Shown here in pieces: positions 1 to 11,230 of a stretch of DNA of 64,000 nt. The stretch spans positions 4,884,220-4,948,219 of the forward strand of contig OX442435.1 in assembly GCA_949361645.1 (NCBI GenBank), read 5' to 3'. Positions within the stretch are counted from its first letter, which is position 1, and each line of letters begins with the position of its first letter. The stretch comes from Spongilla lacustris. Its lineage: Eukaryota > Porifera > Demospongiae > Spongillida > Spongillidae. The notes beneath the pieces are model-generated. The model ran no database searches, was not told the DNA's origin, and saw nothing but the letters and a program-made list of their open reading frames with translations. The position numbers and the translations under genes were made by a program.

Positions 1-905
1 CGTTGGAGACCTTGATCTAATCTTTTGTTGTGTACCACTTGTGTTTTACTGAAGACCGGGATGTCATCATTTAAACACACCACTACATCCATATCACCAA
101 GAATCATAGACATTCACTTCTGGAACAATTCAGGGGCAGATGCTATGCCATATGGCAAGTGATTAAAGCAGAAATGCCCAAATGGAATTATAAATGTTGT
201 CAACAAGGCTGAATCATGAGCCAACGGGATCTGCCAAAACCCTGAATTGGCATCTGAACAATTGTGCTCCAGTGGGTTGCATTAAGATTTGGTCAACAAC
301 TGGCAGAGAGTGATTCTCTCTATACACATTGTCATTTAGCTTGGTGAGATCAACACAAAATCTGACATCCCCATTTGTATCATCCCTGCACACCAATTGG
401 TTGGTTCTTCTACACTTGATATTACCCCCAAGTTCTTCCATCCATTTCAACTCTGCTTTGACTTTAGGTAGTAAAGATATGGCTACCCTTCGTGGTGTTG
501 TGATAGCAAATGGTGTGGCTCCCTATTTCATCTGTATCTTGTATTCTGGTCCCAGTAATCCTAATCCTTTGAACAACTTGGGATATTTCTGTTGCACTGC
601 TATGTGCCCACAAAGTTAACTCGCCATAAGAGGCCTAGAGATTTGATAGCTAGTCTTCCAAGTCGTGGTATTTGCAGTTTGGGAAGGATATATATCTCTT
701 GCTTGACTTTTTTTCTTCCATGCTTTAGGGTTCCTAAGAAATAGACTCTCACCAACAATTTCTAATTTCCTGGCCCATACAGAATCATTTCTGGATGGCA
801 AAGTGCCATGCTCTTAATTTTTGTACACGCTTAGAGGAATTACTGTTATGTCAGCACCGGTGTCAAGCTTGAAATGTGTTAGTGCATGGGAGGTGAGGTA
901 ACTGC
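1..905 (-). pseudogene. Ty3/Gypsy pol remnant: aspartic protease then reverse transcriptase
   Basis: On the minus strand, translation from about 905 gives a retroviral-type aspartic protease start (LDTGADITVIPL). It is followed at about 590-430 by the linker typical of Gypsy pol (KLFKGLGLLGPEYKIQ in the sister copy), then reverse transcriptase motifs DVRFCVDLTKLND at about 370-330 and the palm motif region near position 60, where the usual YxDD reads CLNDD. Several frameshifts and stops separate these blocks, and the RNase H and integrase parts lie outside the window or are absent. In a live element this polyprotein matures Gag-Pol and copies RNA to DNA; here it is a fossil. The frame breaks were read directly. 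The family assignment rests on motif recognition. Confidence 0.8.
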
Positions 906-929
906 ATTTACTTCTTGATCTTGGTCTGC

Positions 930-2130
930 TCTGCCTGGTTTGCTGCTGCATAACATCAGAGTCTGTGATGGATAGATGGGAAGGGGCAAATGTGCCTACA
1001 CAGGTTGCATCCCAAACAAACAATCTGCCATTCCACCATGGTACCATGGTGATTTCATTGAGATGCTCACCATCTGCTCCATCAAGACCATTGGGCTCTA
1101 TTCAAGAAGGAACATTGGCAGAAGATGAAGCCCTGTGCAGAATGTCATTCAGCATGGCATGGCTGAAGTGGCAACCAGCACTAAAACGACAACTGAGCCC
1201 ATGCATGCCCAAGTGAGCCCACATTTGATCCACAGTGGTGGCAAAGGTGAGGGATGCAAAGTGGGGCCCCCAGACGATAGCCAATGGCTATGTGGATAGT
1301 GTTGCCATCCATGTAAAGGCCCAGGGATGTAACTGGTAAGGTGTGCAACCAGGCACCAGATTCCTTTTTAGAGGCAGACAAAAGCCTTGCCTTGGAGGAA
1401 AGATCAGGGGCAGTGACCAGGAGTTCAGCTGCAATGGAAGAAAGCCTCACTAGATCTCTTGATTTCTGTCAGTATGAACTTGGGCTAGAGAATGTGGGTC
1501 ATTATGACCTTTGGACCATTGAGTGATGGCAGAATCCCCAAATGGAGAGTGGTGATTCCTGGAAACAAGGTGGTAGAATGGAAAAGGTGAGTTCTTTACT
1601 ACCCGCAAATGAGGCTAAGTACATTGATGGAGCAAGGTGAACTGCACTCATTATCCCAAGGCCTCCAGACTATACAGGGAGTGATACTTGCAACCATGCA
1701 CGATCATCTAGAAGGGTGTTTGCTATTGTATGTAATACGATCCGCAGTTCATTGTCATAAAGTTGGAGACTGGATGACAGAAAACAGGGTGATGTCCTTA
1801 ACATGTGCATTAATTTTGGAATCACAAATGCATTGCAGAGCAGTAAGAGGCTGTCATGAGTGCAAAGGTATTTCAATCTCTCCCCCATGATCTTCAAGAG
1901 GTCTGTCTTGTCTTGGGTGGACAAAGAAGTGGACTCCACATCTCCAAGAGGAGAATCCAAGAGTGTTGCATTCTGCGGTTCAACCACAAGGGCATTGGGC
2001 ATTAGAGCAAAGATGGAGGACCTGGAAGAAAGATAGTTGGTAATAATTTCTGACTTTCTATGGTTCAGAACAAGCTTCAGCTCACAAACATCATATTCAA
2101 TAAGATCGAGCAACATCATGCTGAGCATCT
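930..2130 (-). pseudogene. Non-LTR retrotransposon remnant: RT thumb plus restriction-like endonuclease
   Basis: Minus-strand reading frames at 2128-1670 give the thumb end of a reverse transcriptase (LLLCNAFVIPKLMHMLRTSP and DDRAWLQVSLPV). Frames at 1450-1181 and 1284-1102 give a linker with a CCHC-like zinc knuckle (CHHCG then HGLSC). Frames near 1050-960 give the endonuclease core around VWDATCVGTFAPSHL. An RPD-like motif followed by WDxT after a zinc knuckle is the layout of the C-terminal restriction-enzyme-like endonuclease of R2/R4/NeSL-type elements. That family assignment is from memory and is moderately secure. Frames are shifted at least three times, and the true C-terminus is missing because Gypsy sequence replaces it at about 920. 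Confidence 0.7.
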
Positions 2131-2953
2131 TCCAACAGTTAAATCATGTATGTAGCCTATGCATAATTCTGACTTCAGGTGACAAACAACATGGTGGATT
2201 GAGAGGCACAAATGTAGAGATCCCAAAGGGTCTCCTTGCTGAACTCATTCTGAAGACTGGACCCCAGAAAAGGAAAGAAGGGGAGGAATACACAGAATGT
2301 GTAAAAGGAAACAGTGTTAGGTTGGATTCCTTCTCTAGTGCACCACTGACATGTTAATCTCCTAGAACAGGAATTGTAACTCATCAATTTAAATGGTTGA
2401 GAATTGCCAGTTCACTTCACCCCGGCTCCCCCCCCCTCCCCCATAAACCTCCATAAAAGTATAAGTTGTTGCATCAATATGTGGCACACATGACCCCATC
2501 AATGCTCTAGTGACTGTTTCAAATTACACTGATACACAAACAATATATTAGTGTATGTCTTAAATATTAGTATTCTATTGTGTTCTTTGAATCCATTAAA
2601 AAAATTCAAATGTACTTTGAGACAGTGCCCTGAAGAATTGAAATTGATTGAAGTTACTGATAGAGCAAGGGAACCTATTAAAGAACAACCGACTTCCCTT
2701 GGCTGATGTGGACGGACTATGTATGCTGGAGAGATATGTTGGATAGAAAATTTAATGGCGATTACAACCGTATTAACCAATAGAAATGTTTCATGAATCC
2801 TGGTACAGAAAACTCACTTTTTGGCAAACATACCCAAATGTATGGCAAATATACCTAATTAGGAACAGCCACATCAAAGGGTTGTTATATAAACACACAG
2901 CTGCATGGGGTTTGCCACCCACTTAAAACGAAATTATGCACGGAGAGCTATGT

Positions 2954-3487
2954 AATTAACTGCATTGTAATTATGGCCAGGTCGCTAGCATGGCTATTAG
3001 CCAAAAAGGGCTCATTCCGCGACATTGCATCTTCAAGCGATCAATTTCTTAACGTGTACCGGCTAGGTAGCAATAAACTACAGTACATTTTTGTAAATGT
3101 CTAGTATAACATCGTGAACTAATGTATTACGGACTTACAGAAGGGTCTTAAGAGTTAATTCGTTGTAAACACGTGACTGTTGATTAAAAATTGTAATGAG
3201 ATTTAGTGTTCCTTAATGAGGTTGTGTTCCACATTCGGTTCCTGTGCTCTATATATTACTTAGTTACAACTGATTTTTTTAAATTTCAATAACATTTCAT
3301 TTTGTGAATAAAAGATAAATACACATTCAAATTTGGATATTTCGATGCTATTGAGTTTCCACTGCAATACATTAGGTGGTCTTTATCATTTCAAATTTTT
3401 TTGAATGCTGAAATAGCTGAAATTATTTGTTATTCCCATACTTTTGTGTATTGCTCACATGTATTATCTTCTTGTATCAATACTGCA
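2954..3487. other. No gene recognised
   Basis: AT-rich sequence after the end of composite repeat copy A. I see no coding pattern or repeat boundary, apart from a polypyrimidine run and CTGCAG that would serve as a splice acceptor for the possible exon starting at 3488. Confidence 0.4.
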
Positions 3488-3697
3488 GCTAGTACTGCTA
3501 CATCAAACAATGCATCACTTTTGATTGATGGGTCAACACTTCTGCTGACGTGGAACTTCCAACAGCTTCAATTGCCTACTGTACAATTGCAAATTTTCAT
3601 TAAGTATGAATGCTCTTATGCACTCGCTACAAAAGCAGTGAGTTCCATTGCAATCAAGAATAGTACTGGGAAGAAAATGCAGTTTTTGACACTTTGA
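3488..3697 (+). CDS. Possible terminal exon of an extracellular protein gene
   Basis: After the acceptor-like ATACTGCAG the frame is open for 69 codons, starting in phase 1 as (x)CT AGT ACT, and ends in TGA. The peptide has an alternating hydrophobic pattern around LLLTWNFQQLQLPTVQLQIF, like beta strands of an Ig or fibronectin type III fold, and N-glycosylation sites. A donor-like GTGAGT lies inside at 3641-3646, so the exon could also end there. It sits 1.3 kb upstream of the better supported extracellular gene at 4996-5823, and both start in phase 1, so they could belong to one gene. No family is recognised. This could be chance. Confidence 0.3.
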   Translation, partial: ASTATSNNASLLIDGSTLLLTWNFQQLQLPTVQLQIFIKYECSYALATKAVSSIAIKNSTGKKMQFLTL

Positions 3698-3894
3698 AAC
3701 TGCATATGTTTGCTAAGATGGGAGTTGAATGTTTGAATGTACTTTATAAGTGATATAAAAAGGAGGGAAGCACTTTAGCATTGCATTTACCAAAGGTATA
3801 AGTTATTTCAATTTTAGCACAGTGAATGTTTGTTTGTGTACAGTACACTTCAGAATAGTTTATTGTTTTTTTTTGTTGTTACTTTGTCTGCATC

Positions 3895-4900
3895 TGTAGG
3901 ATGAAAATTATCTTTTAAATTTGAAAATGTTCCAAAATAAAACCACTATTTGTGTTATTGGAAAGGAAAAAAACAGCCTAATATTATATAATTTGCATTT
4001 TAAAAAATGATTTTCTCATAATTATTTATGTGTGCCTAATGTCTATACAGCCTCGTAACGAATGCACACCAATTCATCACCAAAGTCCTGTTGATATAAG
4101 TTGTGTTTTCCGAAGGAGATGAAGAAAGTGGAGAAATTTGAGGCTAAGTACAAGTACAGGCAGACCCCTTTTGTTATCTACAACCGCATGGTTTTGCAGA
4201 TCAAAGAAAAAATAATAACAACAAGCTAAACAATACGATCATCAGCAGTCTTGTTAGAAATGTCACTTTTTAATGCCATTCTTAATATACATGTACTCTA
4301 GGTCAAATCCTATGTGTGAGCCTGTCATAACCTACAGCACCAAAGTAACTTTGAGCACAAGTTTAATGTAATGGCCAAAGTCAGGCTTCCAGAATGAACT
4401 ATGCCACCCATTTAGTCTAGATAGGAAAACTGTATGAATGACCTAAGAACATAGGGCTACAGTATTTTCATAGGTTGGTTTGGGGTGAAAGTCAACATTT
4501 TAGCTACAACCCCACATTTACACATCTATGAATTACTGTTAGCAACCACTGATACGTTGCATGAATGTACAGATATGGTTAAGAGAAATACTTCCTATGC
4601 AGGGTCATTACAGTTGACTGGTTTACCATTCAAACTGGTCATAGCACTCAATACCATTGTCTGAGCTTATTCTATAACTCATATTGAATACACAATTAAA
4701 CACAATCGATTTGAACAGGCATATTCTCAAATTCAAAGCTGGAAATAATTACATTCTTTCTTATTCTACTTTCTAACATTTAAATTGGATAGACAAACAA
4801 GTAGTGTCTATTGATCTGAATTTTAACCATTGCAGTGAACTCTCCACTTGGGTTTACAGTTCTTATTTTCTTTTGATTTCAACTCTGCAATTCTATGTTG
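3895..4900. repeat. Duplicated block, copy A
   Basis: Closely similar to 6572-8886 once the 1.3 kb piggyBac-like insertion in that copy is removed. It begins near AAATTTGAAAATGTTCCAAAA and ends near TGCAATTCTATGTTGTC, just before the exons at 4996. It represents the uninserted (empty) target: TTTGCATTTTAAAAAATG here corresponds to the TTAA-flanked insertion site in copy B. A short open stretch at 4119-4230 (KKVEKFEAKYKYRQTPFV) has a counterpart in copy B (KKEVETFGAGYEYMQAPFV), but differences and a stop in copy B leave its coding status open. Confidence 0.8.
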
Positions 4901-4995
4901 TCATGCCATGGATAAATATCATGATATGCTACAATTTTTATTACAGATCTTTACAGCTTTTTTTACTGGACGCTTGGCATTACTGGATATTTCAG

Positions 4996-5823
4996 CTGCT
5001 TCAATAAACACTACCTGTACCATTTGTTGGTATTATTATATTACTTCAGGAACGAAGCAAGGAGATACTTATTCCCTACGCTCACTTAATTTTTCATTCA
5101 GTAAGAACTCTTACCCCTTGTGCATTGATGACATTGCAGTTGTTTTGCCATCTACTTTTTCAGTTCAGGATTGTGCCAATGTTCATTATATTATTGCACC
5201 GGGTGTTCAAAACCTCACCATTTCAAGCCATAGTATAGCATGCTTTTCATGTGAACTACCTGGTGGTGAAATTTGTGATACGTGGACCTCCAATGGTGTA
5301 TTATTAGCACATTCAAATGATTCAAAAGGATCACTTATTGTTGGGAATACAAGCTTGCTGTTTGACGATACAATGATGCACTCTGTACTTACTTGTGGTA
5401 ACAGTTTACATAATATCTCCCTTCAAGCTTGGATTTACATGAATGGTATGGTGCGGTGTACTTACTGTATGAATGTTTAACTAATTTGGTTTGTTTTATA
5501 GCATCATCAATCGACACAACAGCTTTAATTTACAGTAAGTTCATGGGACTATGAATTTCACTAAACATTGTTCATCTGTGTAGTCAAAATGCATTATGTT
5601 GTTATTTGCAGCTTGTACTTTGTACAAAATTTAAATTTAAACAAAAACTGATAATTGCTAGGTTCACCCAATGTGACCATGGAAACATCTGCTGCACAAC
5701 CAGGTAGGTATATTTATATGTGTTGTTAAATTGGCCCAAGATCTGCGCCATCCGTCTTTTCTCTTCATCTATACAGTAGTCTCCCAGCTCTTGGTTTTCT
5801 TTATCATTGCATTGATCATCTAG
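4996..5823 (+). CDS. Ig-like extracellular protein gene, 3' part with micro-exons
   Basis: Four exons join without a frame break. 4996-5445 starts after GATATTTCAG (an alternative start after TTATTACAG gives 4947). 5502-5534, 5662-5703 and 5777-5823 follow, ending in TAG. Every junction has GT..AG and splits the codon after its first base (phase 1), as usual for extracellular modules. The long exon encodes a cysteine-containing, N-glycosylation-rich segment with an Ig-like strand pattern (SIACFSCELPGGEICDTWTS, then VLTCGNSL). The two tiny exons give a Ser/Thr-rich stalk. The last gives VVSQLLVFFIIALII, a hydrophobic tail ending at the stop, fitting a GPI-anchor signal or a membrane anchor with no cytoplasmic tail. 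The protein probably sits on the outer cell surface. The 5' exons are not identified. The family is unknown beyond an Ig-like appearance. Confidence 0.6.
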
Positions 5824-6571
5824 CAACAGCTGAGGGAGGGAAAGAGTATTCAGTGTATTTTGGTTTACACGCTTGGACACGGGTGGGTTGCCACAGTATT
5901 GTGTTGGCTCTGGTTTGGTTTGTGTGACTTTGTCCCTTTGGTGTTTTGTAATGATTTCCATCCATCTGCTTATCCTTTAGTATAGTTTTTGTTTGGAAAG
6001 AGTACAATGTCTGAACGGTCCATGTATATTTCTGGGAGATCAATGGCGCGCATATGGATTGTTTGACATGCCTTGTTTCTGGCCGTTTCTTTAATACATA
6101 TGTACAGTATGACCAACCTTGAGGGTACTGACATGAATAGGCTAATGAGTTTAGGGGGTTTTGCATTTATATGGTACAGGATAGGAACATATCAAAAGAA
6201 ACAGAATTACAATATACCAATTCATCGTCCATCTTCTTTCTCTGTTTCTTCTCACAGATTCACTTTGATTTACTTCCCAAAATTCGCGACCGGTTTCGGA
6301 ATTCGATAATTAATTCCATAGATAATATCTATATATTCCAGAGATAATTATCTCTGATAATTCCTTCTTCAGGCTTTGGTGAAGCACACGTGTCTCAATA
6401 TATTTTTCAAGATCTGGGTACCGCGGTTGTCTTTAGCGGTCACGTGCTATAGGATTATTTTGGTCTGGGCTCCGCGTAGTCAAAGTTTGTCGGGTAGTCT
6501 GATGGTACTCTGCACACAGTTCGTAGGTGTTGAGACATTGGGTATGTTTCTGGACTGGGCGCGGGTTTTTT
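5824..6571. other. 3' flank without recognised gene
   Basis: Presumed 3' untranslated and intergenic sequence after the gene ending at 5823. Short AT-rich self-complementary words cluster at 6300-6365 (for example AGAGATAATTATCTCT). No reading frame here resembles a protein I know. Confidence 0.4.
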
Positions 6572-6659
6572 TCTGTAATTTTGAAGATATTCCAAAATAA
6601 AACCACTATTTGTGTGTTATTGGAAAAAAAAACAGCCTAATATTGTATAATTTGCATTT

Positions 6660-7980
6660 TTAACCTTTAATCTCCAGCCGTCCTTGATAAAGGACGATCG
6701 TCCTTTATCAAGGACGGCAAACTAAGCTTCGGAATACAACTAACGCTTACTGAAAAAATTCTAACAATACTCCGGCTGATTTAGATAAGCGCGTGCTACT
6801 TGGGAATGGTCTTTGTTCGTTATCTTTCATCTTGCGTCACGAGATAAAAGCTTTCAAACGTTGCGAACTTATTAATTTGCGGGTAACACGGCGAAAATGG
6901 GGAAGAACTTTGTTGTCGGTGATGCCGTGGTAGGAAAGATAAAAAAGAACCAGAATCGTTCTGGAAGTATTGTGGAGGTCATAGGGGCAGGTCACAAGTG
7001 TAGGATACGGGTGAAGTGGTCGGACGGCACAACAACGGAGGAAACAGTTCGGGGTATCGATAAAGAAGGCGTGGTTGAGGAGAATCAGCGATGCAGAAAG
7101 CGGAAGAACTGCGATCTCGATAAAGATGTTGAAGAAGGTGGTTCTGAAATCTCTTCTAGTGATGTGGAAAGTGATAAAGACCTGATTTTTTTTTCATCAT
7201 ATTTGTAACACAACATGCATTCAATTCATCAATCAATTTGTTATCCGTAATGGCGAGAGATCTATTTTTGCAATTTTCTGTGATGGGAAAGGGTTAAATC
7301 CATTTTTGTTTACACAAACATGTTGGTTACCATTGGTTTTATTGAAATTAAATAATAGTTATTAAAAATTGAAAGTTTCATATTCATATTACCAATAAAC
7401 ACATAAATAATTTGTTCAATAAAACCACAATATATGAATGGTTAATTAACTTCAGTAAAAAGTACTAACTAAAGGATTAGGGATTGCTTTGTCATTCATA
7501 AAAATTCTCCTCCGAAATGCTAATTTTGCTTGTCATGTAAATGGTATCATTCATAGATTTCACTCAAACCACATTCATTCATCTCATCAAACATAAGGAT
7601 TGGAGAAAAGAGTATGGCATATATCATGAATACAGTTATAGGGCAGTGTTACACTAATGTAGAAACGTGTTCCCTAGTAAAAAAGCAAATATGGGTGTGA
7701 AGTTGCATGTAAAAAAAGTAACCGATTCACTTTCTTCACTTTTTTCGCTTATTTTGCATTAAACTCATTTGGCTGCGGATTTATTATAAAATAAATAAAA
7801 CTTTTTTAAAGTGCTTTTTTCAACTAACATTCATTCAATATGATTGGAGATCATAACAAAATATAAATTTTAAAAATACAATGTTATTTCAATTAATTAA
7901 AAAGCTTTCATGTGGTGGTCCTTTATCAAGGACCATTGTGGTCCTTGATAAAGGACCACTGCCTGGAGATTAAAGGTTAA
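6660..7980 (+). mobile_element. piggyBac-like element, internally deleted, with TTAA target duplication
   Basis: The element is bounded by TTAA at 6660-6663 and 7977-7980. Its inverted termini are CCTTTAATCTCCAG and CTGGAGATTAAAGG. Precise TTAA duplication with CCYTTT-type ends is the hallmark of piggyBac. The sister copy at 3895-4900 shows the empty site. Next to each terminus lies a pair of palindromes: TCCTTGATAAAGGA and its inverse at 6681-6717, and the same core at 7918-7956. Inside is one short gene fragment at 6897-7208; the DDE catalytic part of the transposase is missing, so the element could move only with a helper. Confidence 0.8.
6897..7208 (+). pseudogene. N-terminal fragment of a piggyBac-like transposase
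   Basis: The 103-codon frame begins with ATG in the context GCGAAAATGG, 230 bases inside the element. It reads as a small beta-rich domain (VVGDAVVGKIKKN, then GSIVEVIGAGHKCRIRVKWS, then ETVRGID), like the Tudor/chromo-barrel N-termini seen ahead of piggyBac-derived transposases. A basic patch (RCRKRKN) and an acidic tail (EEGGSEISSSDVESD) follow. Full-length piggyBac transposases are near 600 residues with a DDE core and a C-terminal cysteine-rich domain; neither is present. It is therefore a deletion derivative that keeps the 5' coding end. The frame itself is unbroken. Whether it is expressed cannot be seen. Confidence 0.55.
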
Positions 7981-8886
7981 ACATGATTTTCTCATTATTG
8001 TTTATGTGTGCCGAATGTCTATACAGCCTCGTAACGAATGCACACCATTTCATCACCGAAGTCCCGTTGGTATATATATATAAATATAAGTTTTGTTTTC
8101 CTAACCCAAGTAAGAAGGAAGTGGAGACATTTGGGGCTGGGTACGAGTACATGCAGGCCCCTTTCGTTCTCTACAACCGCACGGTTTAGCAGCGTCAAAC
8201 AGTAAACAGTAACAACAAGCTAAACAATACTATCATCAGTAGTCTTGTTAGAAATGGGTCACTTTTTAATGCCATTCTTAATATACATGTACTCTAGGTC
8301 AAATCCTATGTGTGAGCCTGTCATAACCTACAGCACCAAAGTAACTTTGAGCAACAGTTTAATGTAATGGCCAAAGTCAGGCTTCTGGAATGAACTATGC
8401 CACCCATTTAGTCTAGATAGGAATGCTATATGAATGACCTAAGAACATAGGGCTACAGTATTTTCATAGGTAGGTTTGGGGTGAAAGTCAACATTTTAGC
8501 TACAACCACACATTTATGAATTACTGTTAGCAACCACTGATACGTTGCATGAATGTACAGATATGGTTAAGAGAAATACTTCCGGTCATCACAGTTGATG
8601 TTGTTGCTGGTTTACCATTCAAACTGGTCATAGCACTCAATACTATTGTCTGAGCTTATTCTAGATCTTTAACTCATATTGAATACACAATTAAACACAA
8701 TCAATTTGAACAGGCATATTCTCAAAGTCAAAGCTGGAAATAATTACATTCTTTCTTATTTTACTTTCTAACATTGAAATTGGGTAGACAAACAAGTAAT
8801 GTCTATTGTTCTGAATTTTAACCATTGCAGTGAACTCTCCATTTGGGTTTACAGTTCTTATTTCAACTCTGCAATTCTATGTTGTC

Positions 8887-9586
8887 TGTTAAATTCGGCA
8901 GTATCTTAATATTGTTTCACATTTCGGCTAAAATCAAAATAGCAATCAGCTTGTCTTACGAAAGTTGCCCATTGTGAATAATGTTTGCACAATAATTGGA
9001 ATCTTACCATTAAAAAGTATAAATGCAGTCAGTGTTTATGTCTGGTTTTTAAATACAGACCAATTAATTCCACCACAGTCATTCAGCATGTTGTGGCTCT
9101 GTGGCAGACTTTTAAGTGTGTTACTTATAAGTCAGTTGTCCATCTTAGCACCTTCGAATTGATGCTTCTAAATCCAAATTCCGAAAGGGGTGAGACAATG
9201 TGAGCTAAAGTACATATAGAGTCCTTCCTGAGGGATTCAATTTGCCAACTGTGCCTAGATCTGCAACTTGCAGTAGTACTGCTAAGTTAACATGCATGGA
9301 TCAATTAATTAACTTATTTCTAATATTACTAATGAAATTTCAATTAGCAATGCACACCGGATTTCATCTGCTGGCTACTTACAGATTCCACTCTTCTGTC
9401 CTCCAATTTATATGACTTATAATGAGCCAAGACTTCACATGGAAGGACAACTTGCACACAATAGTTGAATATGGCAGGAATCACGAACTGTTTAGCACAT
9501 CTGCTTCGGTGTTCAGTTCGAATGATTCAAGACCAGAACACTAGTATTAACAAAAGAAATGCAATGACAAAAATAAACCTATATCC
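8887..9586. other. No gene firmly supported
   Basis: Unassigned AT-rich sequence. An open stretch after an acceptor-like TTTTTAAATACAG at about 9058 (INSTTVIQHVVALWQTFK) might be an exon but has no partner exon in phase nearby. Confidence 0.3.
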
Positions 9587-9711
9587 AGATAAGTAAAAGT
9601 ACCCAGTATTGGCAAGGCAGATAAGTAAAAGTACCCAGTATTGGCAAGGCTAATAAATAAAAGTACCCAGTATTGGCAAGGCAGATAAGTAAAAGTACCC
9701 AGTATTGGCAA
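9587..9711. repeat. 32-base minisatellite, about four copies
   Basis: The unit AGATAAGTAAAAGTACCCAG followed by TATTGGCAAGGC repeats four times, with one variant (TAATAAATAAAAG). It is followed at 9715-9780 by an inverted pair, CCAAAATTGTACC and GGTACAATTTTGG, able to form a hairpin. Confidence 0.9.
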
Positions 9712-9938
9712 GGCTGGTACACATTTCGTAACCAAAATTGTACCGGGCAGTACAATTTTGGTCACCAGGTACAATTTTCAATATTTGCGTGACCTAGACC
9801 ACACTGTAGGTAATGAATCTGTAAGACCTGAACACTCAAAAAGTGAAGGTGATGATTACAAGGACGAATAAGGTGGCGAGAAAGTTCTAGTTCTGGCTAG
9901 CTACTATAGCAGATTCATATTAAACTTTGCTGGGTAAT

Positions 9939-11230
9939 AGTACACAGTATTAGTTCTTCTTCCTCATTAACTCATATTAGCCGTATATGATTGAAGAACT
10001 AGCACTGCTATTACGCATCCTTTGAGTAAGAAACATAAACCATATATAAAACAATTTGCATTCATTGCGGTGGATACCAAACTCCTACTCCAATGTAGTT
10101 TGGTTTCTGCCATGCAAAATTCTTATCCTCGCTTTTGCTGCTGCTGATGTCACTATCAGGTCTAGGCCTATGATTGCAGGCATCATGCAGCTGGGAACTC
10201 CTGGAGGCAAGCAACATAGGTTGAAATTGAAGGCACTGCTGTATGAATTGACCAGCTGCAATTATTATTGAATGCTTTTTATAAGTTTACGATTCGTCAA
10301 ATATGGCTACCCTTGCAAAACTCATTACAACTTTGATATAATCATTTTTACAGCCGCAGTATATACTATGGCTATTTTTAGTATGGTAAACATTTCTCAG
10401 TTCAAGTATCTTCGATCCTTTCTAACTTTAGTCACACGCACGTTTAACATCTAGCATTGAGCTGCATTTCATTACGCGCATATAACGGTCCTGTCACTGA
10501 ACTGGCCTTAACTTTATAGCAAATCTTCCACCCTTATAAGTATCTACCAAAAAAGAAGCCATTAGTTTCATCCTAAGCTTTGCAGGTAAGTTCATGACTT
10601 CATCCTACGGTGCCGCATCTCCTATAACCGCTACTATTATTATTATTATGAAGACAACATTTGACCATAGATTTGACCCAACCAATCATGAATAATGCTC
10701 ACGATGCACGCGCAACATACATGTAGGGAATCCATCACTGTATGTGTTTTCTACAGGCCGTTGAAGGGTATGTGGGGACTGTGACGCAATAATTGATCGG
10801 GGTACAAAGTGATCCGACCGAATCACTTTTCGTTGCATTAATTGATCCGACCGGATCACTTTTCGTTGCATTAATTGATCCGACCGGATCACTTTTCGTT
10901 GCATTAATTGATCCGACCGGATCACTTTTCGTTGCATTAATTGATCCGACCGGTTCACTTTTCGTTGCATTAATTCATCCGACCGGATCACTTTTCATTG
11001 CATTAATTGATCCGACCGGATCACTTTTCGTTGCATTAATTGATCCGACCGGATCACTTTTCGTTGCATTAATTGATCCGACCGGATCACTTTTCGTTGC
11101 ATTAATTGATCCGACCGGATCACTTTTCGTTGCATTAATTGATCCGACCGGATCACTTTTCGTTGCATTACATATGGAGAAATTGCCCATACATAGGCGG
11201 ACATTTAGCTCTTTTTTTTTTTTCAAATTG
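9939..11230. repeat. Dispersed repeat, copy 1, ending in a 33-base tandem array
   Basis: From TAGTACACAGTATTAG to GCCGCATCTCC this matches 29704-30380. From CCAATCATGAATAATGC to the first GATCCG units it matches 32918-33100. The other copy is split between these two parts by a 2.5 kb TIR element, so this copy supplies the near-empty site. The repeat is noncoding. Near its left end AGTTCTTC and GAAGAACTA form a short hairpin. Confidence 0.75.
10802..11170. repeat. 33-base tandem array carrying a palindrome in each unit
   Basis: About eleven near-identical units, each containing TGATCCGACCGGATCA (a perfect 16-base palindrome) followed by CTTTTCGTTGCATTAAT. The period is a multiple of three, so all frames stay open on both strands; the plus strand reads LIDPTGSLFVA repeatedly. 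This periodic openness explains the long frames without implying a protein. A degenerate three- to four-unit version exists at 33030-33140 in the sister repeat. Confidence 0.95.

Larger units (their letters stand above)
1..2953 (-). mobile_element. Composite retroelement repeat, copy A (cut by window edge)
   Basis: This stretch is closely similar, with small indels, to 20355-23329. Read on the minus strand it holds an untranslated right part (about 2130-2953), a non-LTR reverse transcriptase and endonuclease remnant, then a Ty3/Gypsy protease and reverse transcriptase remnant running off the window start. The same LINE-to-Gypsy junction is present in both copies, so the fusion predates the duplication. 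Similarity ends at AGCTATGTA (2945-2953). In the other copy a foldback element follows that point. The whole unit is dead: frames are broken repeatedly. Confidence 0.85.
6572..8886. repeat. Duplicated block, copy B, split by a piggyBac-like insertion
   Basis: 6572-6659 plus 7981-8886 match 3895-4900 in order and orientation. The central 6660-7980 is a TTAA-flanked insertion absent from copy A. Copy B stops matching at CTATGTTGTC (8886), before the exons that follow copy A. A (TA)n-like expansion at 8070-8090 is private to this copy. Confidence 0.8.

Noticed and set aside
8986..9203. Zinc-finger-like KYKCSQC frame
   Set aside because: The second CxxC/H pair is missing and the frame crosses a likely acceptor site.
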